The translations under genes were made by a program, and so were the position numbers. Of a DNA stretch of 64,000 nucleotides, positions 15,753 through 28,353 are shown piece after piece. The notes below the pieces were generated by a model. The model was not told the DNA's origin. It saw nothing but the letters and a program-made list of their open reading frames with translations, and did not search any database. Positions within the stretch are counted from its first letter, which is position 1, and every line of letters begins with the position of its first letter. The DNA comes from Sphingomonas sp. Leaf32 (GTDB taxonomy: Bacteria > Pseudomonadota > Alphaproteobacteria > Sphingomonadales > Sphingomonadaceae), in the NCBI RefSeq assembly GCF_001421765.1, contig NZ_LMLA01000012.1:223-64222 (forward strand). The letters are read 5' to 3'.

Positions 15753-17456
15753 ATGACCATTCAGGGCTGGCTCCTGATCCTTGGCTTTGTCGGCATCCTG
15801 CTGGCGCTCGCCAAGCCGATGGGCCTTTGGCTGCACGCACTCTACGACGGGCGCCGCACGCCGCTGCACCGCCTGCTCGGCCCCGTCGAGCGCGGCTTCT
15901 ACCGCCTGTCCGGCATCGACCCAATGCAGGAACAGGGGTGGCGGCGCTATGCGGTGCACATGCTCGTGTTCAACGCGGTGCTGATGTTCTTCACCTATGC
16001 CGTGCTGCGGTTGCAGGCGGTGCTGCCGGGGAACCCGCAGGGGTTGGCGGCGGTCGGCGAGCATCTGTCGTTCAATACCGCGATCAGCTTCGCCGCCAAC
16101 ACCAACTGGCAGAGCTATGGTGGCGAGAGCACCATGTCGAACCTCAGCCAGATGCTGGGGCTGACCATCCACAATTTCCTGTCTGCGTCGACCGGCATCG
16201 CGCTGGCGTTCGCGCTGTTCCGCGGCTTTGCGCGGCGGGAGGCGAAGGCGATCGGCAACTTCTGGGCCGACATGACCCGGATCACGCTGTATCTGCTGCT
16301 CCCGCTCTGCGTCGCGCTGACCGTCTTCTACATCGCGAGCGGCGTTCCGCAGACGCTGGCCGGGGCCGTCGATGTCCAAACGCTGGAGGGCGCGCGCCAG
16401 TCGATCCTGCTAGGGCCGGTCGCCAGCCAGGAAGCGATCAAGATGCTCGGCACCAACGGTGGCGGCTTCTTCAACGCCAATTCGGCGCACCCGTTCGAAA
16501 ACCCGACCGCGCTGACCAACCTGATCCAGATGCTGTCGATCTTCGTCATCGGCGTCGGGCTGACCTGGACCTTCGGCAAGGCGGTCGGCAACCCGCGTCA
16601 GGGCTGGGCGATTCTCGCCGCGATGGTGGTGCTGTTCCTCGCCGGTACGACCGTCACCTACTGGCAGGAAGCGGCCGGCAACCCGATGCTGCACCAGCTG
16701 GGCGTCGCGGGCGGCAATATGGAGGGCAAGGAAGTCCGCTTCGGCATCGCCGCCTCCGCGCTCTTCTCCGTCGTGACGACGGCGGCATCGTGCGGCGCGG
16801 TCAACGCAATGCATGACAGCTTCACCGCGCTGGGCGGGCTGATACCGCTGTTCAACATGCAGTTGGGCGAGGTCGTGATCGGCGGCGTGGGGGCCGGCAT
16901 CTACGGCTTCCTCCTGTTCGCGATCCTCGCGGTGTTCGTCGCGGGGCTGATGGTCGGCCGCACGCCCGAATATGTCGGCAAGAAGATCGAGGCGCGCGAG
17001 GTGAAGCTGGCGGTGCTGGCCATCGCCGTCCTGCCGCTCGCCATCCTCGGCCTCACCGCGCTGTCGTCGGTGCTGGAACAGGGACTGGCCGGACCGCTGA
17101 ACAAGGGGCCGCACGGGTTCAGCGAAATCCTCTACGCCTTTACCAGCGCGGTCGCGAACAACGGGTCGGCTTTCGCGGGCCTCACCGCCAACACCCCCTG
17201 GTATAACGGGATGCTGGGCGTCGCGATGTGGCTGGGCCGGTTCTTCGTGATCGTGCCGATGCTGGCGATCGCCGGCAGCCTGGCGGCCAAGAAAGTCACG
17301 CCGGAAAGCGCGGGATCGTTCCCGACGACCGGCGGGCTGTGGGTGGGGCTGCTGGTCGGCATCATCCTGGTGCTGGGCGGCCTGACCTTCCTGCCGAGCC
17401 TCGCGCTCGGTCCCATCGCCGATCATCTCGCGATGATCCGCGGCCAATCCTTCTAA
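15753..17456 (+). CDS. kdpA: Potassium-transporting ATPase subunit A
   Basis: A 567-residue polytopic inner-membrane protein, the usual length for KdpA. It forms the potassium channel-like subunit, with filter-type motifs such as TNWQSYGGE and GTNGGGFFN. It has a GGGAGCGG ribosome site and is followed by kdpB after 11 bases. The KdpFABC pump imports potassium with high affinity using ATP. Confidence 0.96.
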   Translation: MTIQGWLLILGFVGILLALAKPMGLWLHALYDGRRTPLHRLLGPVERGFYRLSGIDPMQEQGWRRYAVHMLVFNAVLMFFTYAVLRLQAVLPGNPQGLAAVGEHLSFNTAISFAANTNWQSYGGESTMSNLSQMLGLTIHNFLSASTGIALAFALFRGFARREAKAIGNFWADMTRITLYLLLPLCVALTVFYIASGVPQTLAGAVDVQTLEGARQSILLGPVASQEAIKMLGTNGGGFFNANSAHPFENPTALTNLIQMLSIFVIGVGLTWTFGKAVGNPRQGWAILAAMVVLFLAGTTVTYWQEAAGNPMLHQLGVAGGNMEGKEVRFGIAASALFSVVTTAASCGAVNAMHDSFTALGGLIPLFNMQLGEVVIGGVGAGIYGFLLFAILAVFVAGLMVGRTPEYVGKKIEAREVKLAVLAIAVLPLAILGLTALSSVLEQGLAGPLNKGPHGFSEILYAFTSAVANNGSAFAGLTANTPWYNGMLGVAMWLGRFFVIVPMLAIAGSLAAKKVTPESAGSFPTTGGLWVGLLVGIILVLGGLTFLPSLALGPIADHLAMIRGQSF

Positions 17457-17467
17457 GGGGAGCCATC

Positions 17468-19504
<2,037 letters not shown>

Positions 19505-19515
19505 GGAAGACTGAA

Positions 19516-20109
19516 ATGGACACTGAGATGAACAGGGATTTCTCCTCCGCGCTGCGGCCGGCCATCGTGATGACGCTGCTGTTCGCCGCGCTGCTCGGCC
19601 TTGGCTATCCGCTGGCGATGACCGGGATCGGACAGGCGCTGTTCCCGGCACAGGCGAACGGCAGCCTGATCCGCGACACCGCCGGGCGCGTCATCGGATC
19701 GAGCGTCGTCGGACAGGCATTCACCACCGACCGCTATTTCCAGACGCGCCCCTCGGCTGCAGGCAAGGGCTATGACGGCCTCGCCTCGTCCGGCTCCAAC
19801 CTCGGCCCGACGTCGAAGGCGCTGATGGAGCGGGTAACCGCCGACGTGGCGAAGCAGCGCGGGGAAGGCGTGAACGGCCCCCTGCCCGCCGACCTTATCA
19901 CCACCAGCGGATCGGGGCTGGACCCCGACCTGTCGCCCGCCGCCGCGCTGGCACAGGCACCGCGGATCGCGCGGGTGCGCGGCATCGGCGTCGATGCGGT
20001 CCGCCGGCTGGTTGCGCAAGGCACCGAAGGCGCGATCCTCGGCGATCCGCGCGTCAACGTCCTTGCCCTCAACCGGGCACTGGACCGGCTGGCCCCCGCC
20101 CCGCGCTGA
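19516..20109 (+). CDS. kdpC: Potassium-transporting ATPase subunit C
   Basis: A 197-residue protein with one N-terminal membrane helix (ALRPAIVMTLLFAALLGLGYPL) and a periplasmic-side domain containing SGSGLDPDLSPAAA, the KdpC signature. It stabilises KdpAB. Start ATG at 19516 after AAGGAAG; a second ATG four codons in is possible. Its stop overlaps the kdpD start (TGATG). Confidence 0.95.
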   Translation: MDTEMNRDFSSALRPAIVMTLLFAALLGLGYPLAMTGIGQALFPAQANGSLIRDTAGRVIGSSVVGQAFTTDRYFQTRPSAAGKGYDGLASSGSNLGPTSKALMERVTADVAKQRGEGVNGPLPADLITTSGSGLDPDLSPAAALAQAPRIARVRGIGVDAVRRLVAQGTEGAILGDPRVNVLALNRALDRLAPAPR

Positions 20110-22784
20110 TGCCGGCAGCCGACCCGCATCGTCCCGACCCCGACGCCCTGCTGCGCACCGCCGCGCAGGAAGGGCGCGGGCGGCTGAAGATTTTCCTCGG
20201 CGCGGCACCGGGGGTCGGCAAGACCTATGAGATGCTGTCCGAAGGGGCGGCACGCAAACGCGACGGCGTCGACGTAGTGGCCGGCGTCGTCGAGACGCAC
20301 GGCCGGGTCGAAACCGAGGCGCTGACGCGAGGCCATGAGATCGTCGCCCGGCGCGATATCGCCTATGAGGGCCGCACGCTGGGCGAGATGGACATCGACG
20401 CCATCCTCGCCCGCGCGCCGCGCCTCGTCCTCGTCGACGAACTCGCGCACACCAATGCGCCGGGCAGCCGCCATCCCAAACGCTATCAAGATGTCGAGGA
20501 ACTGCTGGCGGCGGGCATCTCGGTCTATTCGACGCTCAACATCCAGCATGTCGAGAGTCTCAACGACGTCGTTGCCAGCTTCACCCGCGTCCGCGTGCGC
20601 GAAACCGTGCCCGACAGCATCCTCGAAGCGGCCGAGATCGAGGTGGTCGACATCCCGCCCGACGAATTGATCGACCGGCTGAAGGCGGGCAAGGTCTATC
20701 TGCCGCAGGAAGCGACGCGGGCGCTCGACCATTTCTTTTCCAAATCCAACCTGTCGGCGCTGCGCGAACTGGCGTTGCGCCGAGCGGCGCAGGCGGTCGA
20801 CGCACGGATGCTCGAGGATGTGCGCGCATTGGGGCTGGGCGGCACCTGGGCGGGGAGCGACCGGATCGTCGTCGCGATCAACGAACTGCCCGGCGCCGAC
20901 AATCTGGTCCGCGCGGCCAAGCGGGTCGCCGACGGCCTGCACGGGCCATGGACCGCCCTGTTCGTCGAAACGCCGCGCACCGCCGCCTTCACCCCGGCGC
21001 AACACGCGCGCGTCGCCGCGACGATGACGCTCGCGACGCAGCTCGGCGCGGCGGTCGCGACCGTACCCGCGCCGAATGTGGTCGAGGGGATACGCGGTTT
21101 CCTGACCGATGCCCGCGCGACGCAGTTGGTGCTGGGCAAGTCGCGCCGCTCGCGCTGGTTCGAACTGCGCCATGGATCGGTCGTCGACCGGCTGGTGCGC
21201 GACACGCCGGGGGTGACGGTCCATGTCCTGCCCGTCGCCGACGAAGCGCCCCGCGACCCCGCGCGCCGGCGTGCGCCGCAGCCCTGGGGTACGGCCGGCG
21301 GCTATGCGGTGACCACGGCGATGATCGCCGGCATCACTGCGATCGCCAGCGCGCTGTTCCACATCCTCGAACTCGGCAATATCGGGATGCTGTACCTGCT
21401 GCCGGTGATGGTCGCGGCCAGCCTGCACGGGCTTCGCACCGGCCTGTTCGCCGGCCTCGCCTCCAGCCTTGCCTACAACTTCTTCTTCCTGCCGCCGGTC
21501 GGCACGCTCAGCATCAGCAATCCGGAAAATGTCGTGTCGGTCGTCGTGCTGTTCGGCGTTGCCGTGGCGACCAGCCAGCTCACGTCGCGGGTGCGGGCGC
21601 AGGCCGACCTTGCCGCCGCCAGCGCGCGGACCAACGCCACGCTTGCCGGCTTCCTGCGCCAGATCGCCGGGGTGAACGACCTCGACACCGCCGCGCAGAT
21701 GATCTGCGACGATGTCCGCCGGCTGCTGGGCGTGCAGGTGCTGTTGCTGGCACCGGGCGGCGGGAACGACATCGCCATCCTCGCCGCGACCGATCCGGCG
21801 TATCGGCTCGACACGATGGACCATGCCGCCGCCAACTGGGCCTATGATACCGGCACGCCGGCGGGCAAGGGATCGGGCACGCTTACCGCGTCGGAATGGC
21901 TGTTCCATCCGCTGAAAGCCGGGGAGCGGGTGGTCGGCGTGCTGGCGGTCGCGAACGAAGCCGGCGGGATACCCGTGCGCCCCGACCAGTTGCCGCTCCT
22001 CTCCAGCCTGGCCGACCAGTCCGCGCTGGTCCTCGAACGGCTGCGATTGCAGGCGGAAATGCGCGACATCGACGCGGTGCGCACCCGCGACAGGCTGCGT
22101 GCCGCGCTGCTGTCGTCGGTCAGTCACGACCTGCGCACCCCGCTGACCGCCGTGATGGTCGCCGCCGATCAGCTGGCGCACGGCGTCACCCCCGAACTGG
22201 TCGGCACCATCCGGTCGGAATCGGCGCGGCTCAACCGGTTCGTATCCAATCTGCTCGACATGGCGCGGGTCGAGGCCGGGGCGATCCGGCTGAAGGTCGA
22301 GGCGACCGATCTGAGCGACGCGGTGGCGGGTGCCGCCCATGACGCGCGCGGTGCGCTGACGGGACATGATGTCCGGCTGGACGTGCCGCCCGACCTGCCG
22401 CTGGTGCGGGTCGATCCGCAACTGCTGCACCACTGCCTGCTCAATCTGCTCGACAATGCCGGGCGGTACGGCGATCCGGGGACCGCGATCGTGGTGGAGG
22501 GGCGGAACCGCTATGGCGAGATCAGCCTGTCGGTCCGCGATCAGGGACCGGGCCTGCCCCCCGGACAGGAGACGCGCGTGTTCGAGACTTTCACCCGGCT
22601 GGAGGGAACCGACCGGTCGGTCGGCGGCACCGGGCTGGGCCTCGCCATCGTAAAGGCCTTTGCCGAGGCGATGGGATTGAGCGTGACCGCCGCGAACCGT
22701 GCCGATGGCGAGGGCGCGGTCTTTTCGCTGATCTTCCCGCCCGCGCTGCTGCTGCGCGACCTGCCCGCCGGGAGGGCCGATTGA
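20109..22784 (+). CDS. kdpD: Osmosensitive potassium sensor histidine kinase
   Basis: An 891-residue membrane kinase. The N-terminal KdpD domain has a Walker A (GAAPGVGKTYEML) followed by a Usp-like region, four transmembrane segments of the DUF4118 type (about 400-500), a GAF-like region, the HisKA box with His673 (SSVSHDLRTPLT) and a HATPase_c domain (N and G boxes to about 880). It senses low potassium or osmotic stress and phosphorylates KdpE. The gene overlaps kdpC and kdpE, so the sensor is made in one operon with the pump. Confidence 0.95.
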   Translation: MPAADPHRPDPDALLRTAAQEGRGRLKIFLGAAPGVGKTYEMLSEGAARKRDGVDVVAGVVETHGRVETEALTRGHEIVARRDIAYEGRTLGEMDIDAILARAPRLVLVDELAHTNAPGSRHPKRYQDVEELLAAGISVYSTLNIQHVESLNDVVASFTRVRVRETVPDSILEAAEIEVVDIPPDELIDRLKAGKVYLPQEATRALDHFFSKSNLSALRELALRRAAQAVDARMLEDVRALGLGGTWAGSDRIVVAINELPGADNLVRAAKRVADGLHGPWTALFVETPRTAAFTPAQHARVAATMTLATQLGAAVATVPAPNVVEGIRGFLTDARATQLVLGKSRRSRWFELRHGSVVDRLVRDTPGVTVHVLPVADEAPRDPARRRAPQPWGTAGGYAVTTAMIAGITAIASALFHILELGNIGMLYLLPVMVAASLHGLRTGLFAGLASSLAYNFFFLPPVGTLSISNPENVVSVVVLFGVAVATSQLTSRVRAQADLAAASARTNATLAGFLRQIAGVNDLDTAAQMICDDVRRLLGVQVLLLAPGGGNDIAILAATDPAYRLDTMDHAAANWAYDTGTPAGKGSGTLTASEWLFHPLKAGERVVGVLAVANEAGGIPVRPDQLPLLSSLADQSALVLERLRLQAEMRDIDAVRTRDRLRAALLSSVSHDLRTPLTAVMVAADQLAHGVTPELVGTIRSESARLNRFVSNLLDMARVEAGAIRLKVEATDLSDAVAGAAHDARGALTGHDVRLDVPPDLPLVRVDPQLLHHCLLNLLDNAGRYGDPGTAIVVEGRNRYGEISLSVRDQGPGLPPGQETRVFETFTRLEGTDRSVGGTGLGLAIVKAFAEAMGLSVTAANRADGEGAVFSLIFPPALLLRDLPAGRAD

Positions 22785-23470
22785 TGCCCGCCAAGATACT
22801 GTTAGTCGACGACGAAGCGGCCATCCGCCGCCTGCTGCGCAACACGCTGGTCCGCGCGGGCTACGATGTCGTCGAAGCCTGCAACGGACGCGACGCGCTG
22901 CACGCGGCCGCCGTCGAGCGGCCCGACGCGATCCTGCTCGACCTCGGCCTGCCCGACCGCGATGGCTTGAGCCTCCTTCCGCTGCTGCGCGCCCATGGCG
23001 ATGCCGTCATGCTGGTCGTGTCGGCGCGCGATGCGGTCGAGGAAAAGGTATCGGCGCTCGACCTCGGCGCCGATGATTTCGTGACCAAGCCGTTCGATAC
23101 CGAGGAATTGCTGGCGAGGCTCCGGGTCGCGCTGCGCCACCGTCGCGCGAACGATCCCGCGCCGCAGGTGATCGAGCGCGGCGACCTGCGCATCGACCTC
23201 GACCGGCGAACGGTGCTGCGTGCCGGGACCGACGTCCACCTGACGCGCAAGGAACATGACGTGCTGGCGCTGCTCGCCCGCCATATCGGGCGGATCGTGA
23301 CGCATGAGCGGCTGCTGACGTCCTGCTGGGGCGGCGATGAAGACCCACGCATCGAATATCTCCGCATCGTGATCCGCAATTTGCGCCAGAAACTGGAAGC
23401 ACCCGATCCGGTCGGCAGCGTCATCGCCAATGAACTTGGTGTAGGTTACCGATTGCGATCCGAGAATTGA
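22784..23470 (+). CDS. kdpE: Potassium response regulator
   Basis: A 228-residue OmpR/PhoB-type regulator: receiver domain with the acceptor Asp in ILLDLGLPD and a C-terminal winged-helix DNA-binding domain. It activates the kdp operon. The ATG at 22784 overlaps the kdpD stop (TGATG); a TTG one codon upstream is less likely. A weak 5-6 bp hairpin follows the stop. Confidence 0.94.
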   Translation: MPAKILLVDDEAAIRRLLRNTLVRAGYDVVEACNGRDALHAAAVERPDAILLDLGLPDRDGLSLLPLLRAHGDAVMLVVSARDAVEEKVSALDLGADDFVTKPFDTEELLARLRVALRHRRANDPAPQVIERGDLRIDLDRRTVLRAGTDVHLTRKEHDVLALLARHIGRIVTHERLLTSCWGGDEDPRIEYLRIVIRNLRQKLEAPDPVGSVIANELGVGYRLRSEN

Positions 23471-23583
23471 ACGGGTCTGAAACGCTCCAATATCTTACGG
23501 AGCATTCACAGTTACAGCCCTGATCTTGCTTCCCGACTCCGAAATGCGAAGATGAAGCAAACATGAAATATCGACGTCTTCGC

Positions 23584-23601
23584 ATGTCACCGAACCGTCA
23601 C
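23584..23601 (+). promoter_or_regulatory. Pho-box-like direct repeat
   Basis: ATGTCAC and CCGTCAC are repeated with an 11-base period (spacer CGAA), matching the PhoB box pattern CTGTCAT-N4-CTGTCAC at 5 and 6 of 7 positions. It lies 66 bp before the TonB-dependent receptor start. This suggests control by phosphate starvation; it is a pattern match only. Confidence 0.35.
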
Positions 23602-23667
23602 CGGACAGCCTTCGAATCGCAGTAATGCCCCCTTCCGAGCCGTATCGGCCGTTAGGGGAATACACAG

Positions 23668-26256
23668 ATGATCGTTCGTTCGGGTGTGCGCGCACGCCTT
23701 CTCATGGGTGCTGCCGCGTTGCTGGTCCCGGTCACCGCGCAGGCCGCTGCACCGGAAGAGGGTGTGACCACGCCGGCCACCGCCGCACCGGAAGCACCGG
23801 CCGTCGTCGATGCCTCGTCGATCCCCGACATCGTGGTGACCGCAACGCGCCGTGAGACGAACCTGCAAAAGACCCCGGTGGCGATCAGTGTGCTGAGCGC
23901 CCCCGCGCTGGTCGACCGCCACGTCCAGAGCCTGTACGACTTGGCCGACGGTGCCGTCCCTTCGCTGCGCGTCGCGACGTTCGAAGCGCGGCAGAGCGCG
24001 CTGACTGTCGGCATCCGCGGCATCGTGCCGCTCGACGCGAACCAGCCGGCGCGCGAACAGGGCGTCGGCATCTATGTCGACGGCGTCTATCTCGGCCGGC
24101 AGCACGGGCTGAACGCCGCGCTGTTCGATGTCGAGCGGATCGAGGTGCTGAAGGGTCCGCAGGGCACGCTGTTCGGCCGCAATACCGAAGGCGGCGCGCT
24201 CAACATCGTCACCCGCGCCCCTTCGGGCGAATTCGAGGCCCGCGTGCGCGCCGGGATCGCCAACTTTGGCGGCTATAACGGCGAACTGCACCTCGACCTG
24301 CCGGCCTACGAGAATGTCAGCGTCAAGCTGGACGGTATCGTCCAGTATCAGGGGCCAACCACGAAGAACCCGCTCGCGGGCCAGACCGGCTTCAACTATT
24401 TCGACCGTCGCGGCGCGCGTGCCGCTGTCCGCTGGGCACCGGTCGACGGGCTGACCGAGGATTTCTCCTACGACTACGGCATCGACAAGAACTCGCCCTT
24501 CTACAGCCAGCTGCTGAACTACAACCCCAATGGCTGCGTCGCCGGTGCACAATCGGCGGTCCCCGCCTGCACCCTGCCCGGCACCGCCTATACGGCGTTG
24601 ACCGGCACGGTGAAGCCGCTGATGCCGGGCGTGGTCGTCAACGGCTCCACCCGGATGAAGGTCGCCGATATCGGCGTACCGCAGCAGCCGAGCGTCGATC
24701 AGACCCACGGCTTCACCAACCTGCTGAAGTACAAGCTGTCGCCCGAGATCGAGCTGCGGTCGATCACCGCATGGCGCGGCGTCGATGCGACCCAGTGGGA
24801 CAATTCGGGCGGTGCGCACCGCGTGCCCGTCTTCAACCCCGGCAACGTCGTGATCGACGGCACGCTGTATAACGGGCAGCTCTTCAGCCGCTATTCGCTG
24901 GCCGACCTGCGCCAGCGCCAGTTCAGCCAGGAACTGCAGGCGGTCGGCACCGTCGACCGGTTCGATTACGTGGCCGGCCTGTTCTATTTCAACGAACATG
25001 TCAGCGACGACGCCGCGACACCCAACTCCAATTTCTACAACGCGGCGACCGGGCGGATCAGCATCGTCAATCCCTGCGCGGTCGTCACCACCGGCTTCAC
25101 CGTCGTCAACAACCTGCCAGTGGGCGGCACCACCTCGCCGGCCGGATCGCAGCCCGGTTGCCGGTCAATCGACCGCGCGTCGGAAGTCTGGTCGAAAAGC
25201 TATGCGGCCTATGGGCAGGTGACCTGGAACGCGACCGACGTACTGCACCTGACCGCCGGGGGTCGCTACACCCACGATACCAAGCGCGGCGCGCTGCATT
25301 TCTCGCGCAACGTCAACTACGACACCAACACCGCCGCTGCCGCCCGCAACGGCTACACGCCGCTGGATGCGACGTGGAACCGCTTCAACCCGATGGTCAC
25401 CCTCGCCTATGACGCGGCGGACAATGTCCATGTCTATGCCAAATACGCGACCGGGTATCGCGCAGGCGGCGCCAGCTCGCGCACGTCCAACTATCAGGCG
25501 TTCGATCCGGAGGACGTGAAGTCGTACGAAGTCGGCATGAAGTCCGATTTCTGGGACAAGCGCGCCCGCCTGAACCTTGCCGCCTATATGATGGATCGCA
25601 AGGACAGCCAGGTCGACATCAGTTCGATCCAGTCGACCGCCAGCGGCAATTTCAACAACCTCGTCACGATCAACGCGCCGGGCACGACGAAAATCCGCGG
25701 GATCGAGGCGGAGTTGACCGTCCAGCCGATCGACAACCTGACGCTGAACGCCTCCTACGCCTATACCTATACCCGCATCCCGCCGGTCCTCATCACCAAC
25801 AGCGCAACCAACGCCGCCGGGGTGACCAGCAGCACCCAGGCCTATCAGAACTTCTACATCGTCTTCACGCCCCGCAACGCGGCCAGCGGGTCGATCGACT
25901 ATGCCCTGCCGCTCGACACCGGCAACAAGCTGCGCTTCCACCTCGACGGCAACTATGCGCAGCCGACGCAGGCGTTCGACCAGTTCGCGACGAAGAACGA
26001 CGCATCGTTCATCGTCAACGGCCGGGTCGCGCTGGCCGACATCGCGCTGGGCGAAGGGCATCGGAAGCTGACCGTCGCGCTATGGGGTCGCAACCTGTTC
26101 GACGAACAATATGTCTATCGCCGCGATCCGTCGAACAGCCTGCCGGGCGCGCCGACGACCAACGTCACGTCGGGCAGCATCAACAACGTGCTGGGCGATT
26201 ATGGCAACTTCAACGCGCCGCGCACCTTCGGCGTGGAGGGGCTCATCAACTTCTGA
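23668..26256 (+). CDS. TonB-dependent receptor
   Basis: An 862-residue outer-membrane active transporter. A signal peptide (to about residue 27, AQA) is followed by a TonB-box region and plug domain (IVVTATRRETNLQKTPVAIS... VEVLKGPQGTLFGRNT-like motif) and a 22-strand barrel ending in Phe. The plug signature is that of the sphingomonad/caulobacter receptors for complex organic nutrients; the substrate is not deducible. A Pho-box-like repeat is present upstream. The end overlaps the convergent histidine kinase gene by 11 bases. Confidence 0.9.
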   Translation: MIVRSGVRARLLMGAAALLVPVTAQAAAPEEGVTTPATAAPEAPAVVDASSIPDIVVTATRRETNLQKTPVAISVLSAPALVDRHVQSLYDLADGAVPSLRVATFEARQSALTVGIRGIVPLDANQPAREQGVGIYVDGVYLGRQHGLNAALFDVERIEVLKGPQGTLFGRNTEGGALNIVTRAPSGEFEARVRAGIANFGGYNGELHLDLPAYENVSVKLDGIVQYQGPTTKNPLAGQTGFNYFDRRGARAAVRWAPVDGLTEDFSYDYGIDKNSPFYSQLLNYNPNGCVAGAQSAVPACTLPGTAYTALTGTVKPLMPGVVVNGSTRMKVADIGVPQQPSVDQTHGFTNLLKYKLSPEIELRSITAWRGVDATQWDNSGGAHRVPVFNPGNVVIDGTLYNGQLFSRYSLADLRQRQFSQELQAVGTVDRFDYVAGLFYFNEHVSDDAATPNSNFYNAATGRISIVNPCAVVTTGFTVVNNLPVGGTTSPAGSQPGCRSIDRASEVWSKSYAAYGQVTWNATDVLHLTAGGRYTHDTKRGALHFSRNVNYDTNTAAAARNGYTPLDATWNRFNPMVTLAYDAADNVHVYAKYATGYRAGGASSRTSNYQAFDPEDVKSYEVGMKSDFWDKRARLNLAAYMMDRKDSQVDISSIQSTASGNFNNLVTINAPGTTKIRGIEAELTVQPIDNLTLNASYAYTYTRIPPVLITNSATNAAGVTSSTQAYQNFYIVFTPRNAASGSIDYALPLDTGNKLRFHLDGNYAQPTQAFDQFATKNDASFIVNGRVALADIALGEGHRKLTVALWGRNLFDEQYVYRRDPSNSLPGAPTTNVTSGSINNVLGDYGNFNAPRTFGVEGLINF

Positions 26257-27568
26257 TCGGCAGGAACAGCGCGGCCGCCAGCCCCGGCCGCGCATCCTCC
26301 AGCACCAGCCTGCCGCCGTGGAGGCGCGCGATCGCATCGACGATCGGCAGGCCCAGACCATGGCCCGGACGATGCCGGCTGGCCTCCAGCCGCCCGAAGC
26401 GTCGCCGGGCCACCGCCATGTCGGCGGCGGCGATGCCCGGACCGGTGTCGGCAACGCAGAGCCGGACCGCCTCGGCGGTTGCGGACAGCGACACCGTGAC
26501 CGTCGTTCCCGCCGGGGTGTGGTGCAGCGCGTTTTCGACCAGGTTGAACAGCGCCTGGCTCAGCAACTGCTGGTCGCCCGGCACGGTCATGGCGGGGAGC
26601 GACCCGGCCACCAGCCGCCGTCCGTCCTCTTCCGCGACGCCCGACAGCGTTTCCACGACCTCGGCCACCAATGCGTCCAATGCCACCGGGCCGAATGCGC
26701 TGCGCCGGTCGCCGGTATCGATCTCGGCGATGCGCAGGATCGCCGCGAAGATCGCCAGCAATTCGTCGCACTGCTCGATAGCGACCTCCAGTTCTTCCGA
26801 AGGCGCGCGCTGGACCGCCACCGCCAGCCTGCTGCGCAACCGGGCGAGCGGCGTGCGCAAATCGTGCGCGACATCGTTGGCGACGTGGCGCAGATCGTCG
26901 ACCAGCGTGGCGATCCGGTCGAGCATCCGGTTGATCGTCTCCGCCTGCGCGGCGAACACCCCGCCATCGGGCGTCACCGGCACACGGCGCGACAGGTCGC
27001 CGTCGATGATCGCGAGCGCGGTGGCCCGCGTCGCATCGATCCGGCGTCGCACGACCAGCCCGAACGTCGCGGTCCCCGCCAGTACGACCGCCGCGATCAG
27101 GCCGAAACCGATCACATAGTTGCGAACGCGGATCGCGTCATAGCCGTCGATCGGTTCGGTTTCCGCAACGGTGATGAGCGCCAGTCCCCGCCTCAGCACC
27201 CGCATCTCGGCCCGCCCTGCGCTCAACCCCGCAATGCCGTCCTGCCGGGTCACGTCGGAGAAGCCGGGCGGGAGCCGCCGCCGCAGCGCGACATTCCCGC
27301 CCAGCCGACGCCCGGCCGCGTCCTCCAGCTCGAACCCGATGTCGCCGCTGTCGCGCCGGCTGGAAAAGGCGGCGATCCGGCGCAGGATGGCGTCGGTGTC
27401 GCCCGGCGCGACATCCTCCAGCAGCGCATCGGCCACCGCATCGATCCGCTGGTCGACCAGCGACACGATCGCCGTGCGCGACGCATGAAAGGTCGCATAG
27501 CCGGTGACTGCCGTCACGACCGCGAACGCCGTCAGGAATATCGCGGTGAGCGTGCGCAGCCGCAGCAT
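26246..27568 (-). CDS. Sensor histidine kinase
   Basis: A 440-residue membrane kinase. It has an N-terminal helix (about 8-28), a periplasmic domain, a second helix (about 155-178), a HAMP linker, the HisKA box (NDVAHDLRTPLARL) and a HATPase_c domain with a GPGIAAAD G1 box and a GHGLGLPI G2 box. It resembles CusS/PhoQ-class kinases. It begins one base after the regulator gene stop, so the pair is one operon. The signal it senses is not known. Confidence 0.9.
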   Translation of the reverse strand: MLRLRTLTAIFLTAFAVVTAVTGYATFHASRTAIVSLVDQRIDAVADALLEDVAPGDTDAILRRIAAFSSRRDSGDIGFELEDAAGRRLGGNVALRRRLPPGFSDVTRQDGIAGLSAGRAEMRVLRRGLALITVAETEPIDGYDAIRVRNYVIGFGLIAAVVLAGTATFGLVVRRRIDATRATALAIIDGDLSRRVPVTPDGGVFAAQAETINRMLDRIATLVDDLRHVANDVAHDLRTPLARLRSRLAVAVQRAPSEELEVAIEQCDELLAIFAAILRIAEIDTGDRRSAFGPVALDALVAEVVETLSGVAEEDGRRLVAGSLPAMTVPGDQQLLSQALFNLVENALHHTPAGTTVTVSLSATAEAVRLCVADTGPGIAAADMAVARRRFGRLEASRHRPGHGLGLPIVDAIARLHGGRLVLEDARPGLAAALFLPIRS

Positions 27569-27569
27569 G

Positions 27570-28244
27570 TCAGGCGCGCAGGCTGTAACCGATGCCGCGC
27601 TTCGTCAGGATCGGATCATCCTCGCCCTCGGCGGTCAGCTTCCGCCGCAGCGCGCGGACCTGTACGTCGACGATGTTCGTCGTGGGTTCGAAATCATAGC
27701 CCCAGACGCGCTCGACCAGCATCGCCCGTGTCACGAACCCACCGGCATGACGCACCAGTTCGGCCAGCAGCTTGAATTCCAGATTGGACAACAGGAGCGG
27801 CCGTTCGCCGCGCCATGCGCGATGCTGGCCGGGTTGCAGCGTGATGTCGGCGGTGCGCAGCGTCTCTACCGTATCGTCGCGCCAGCCGCGCGCGCGGATC
27901 AGCGCTCGCAGTCTGGCATCGATCTCGATCGCCGGTGCGGGCTTCACCACATAATCGTCCGCCCCCGCCTCCAGCCCGCCGACCTTGTCGCTGGCATGGC
28001 CGAGCGCGGTCAGCATCAGGACCGGCAGGCGATGACCGCGTTCCCGCAACCGCTGCACCACGGTCGGACCATCGAGCAGCGGGATCATCGAATCCAGCAC
28101 CACCGCGTCGAAGTCGTTCGCCGCGACCACCGCCAGCGCCTCCGGCCCTGTGCTGGCGATCGTGACGTCGTGCGACAGCGTTTCCAGTTCGGCACGCATC
28201 GATGCGGCGAACGCGCGGTCATCCTCGACAAGCAGCAACTTCAC
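27570..28244 (-). CDS. OmpR-family response regulator
   Basis: A 224-residue regulator with a receiver domain (MKLLLVEDDRAF start, acceptor Asp in AVVLDSMIPLLDG) and a winged-helix output domain (LSNLEFKLLAELVRHAGG, TNIVDVQVRALRRKL). The start is a GTG at 28244. It is transcribed with the downstream kinase. Targets are unknown; the nearby TonB receptor or the YkgJ gene are candidates by position only. Confidence 0.9.
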   Translation of the reverse strand: MKLLLVEDDRAFAASMRAELETLSHDVTIASTGPEALAVVAANDFDAVVLDSMIPLLDGPTVVQRLRERGHRLPVLMLTALGHASDKVGGLEAGADDYVVKPAPAIEIDARLRALIRARGWRDDTVETLRTADITLQPGQHRAWRGERPLLLSNLEFKLLAELVRHAGGFVTRAMLVERVWGYDFEPTTNIVDVQVRALRRKLTAEGEDDPILTKRGIGYSLRA

Positions 28245-28353
28245 GGGCGTCTTCCTTCCAGCGACCGGCACCGGCCATACCCGAAACACCGCCCGCCAGA
28301 CCAGCACGCGCCGATGATTTGGTCGAGGCGGTCGCTGGCGGTATAGCCGCCCC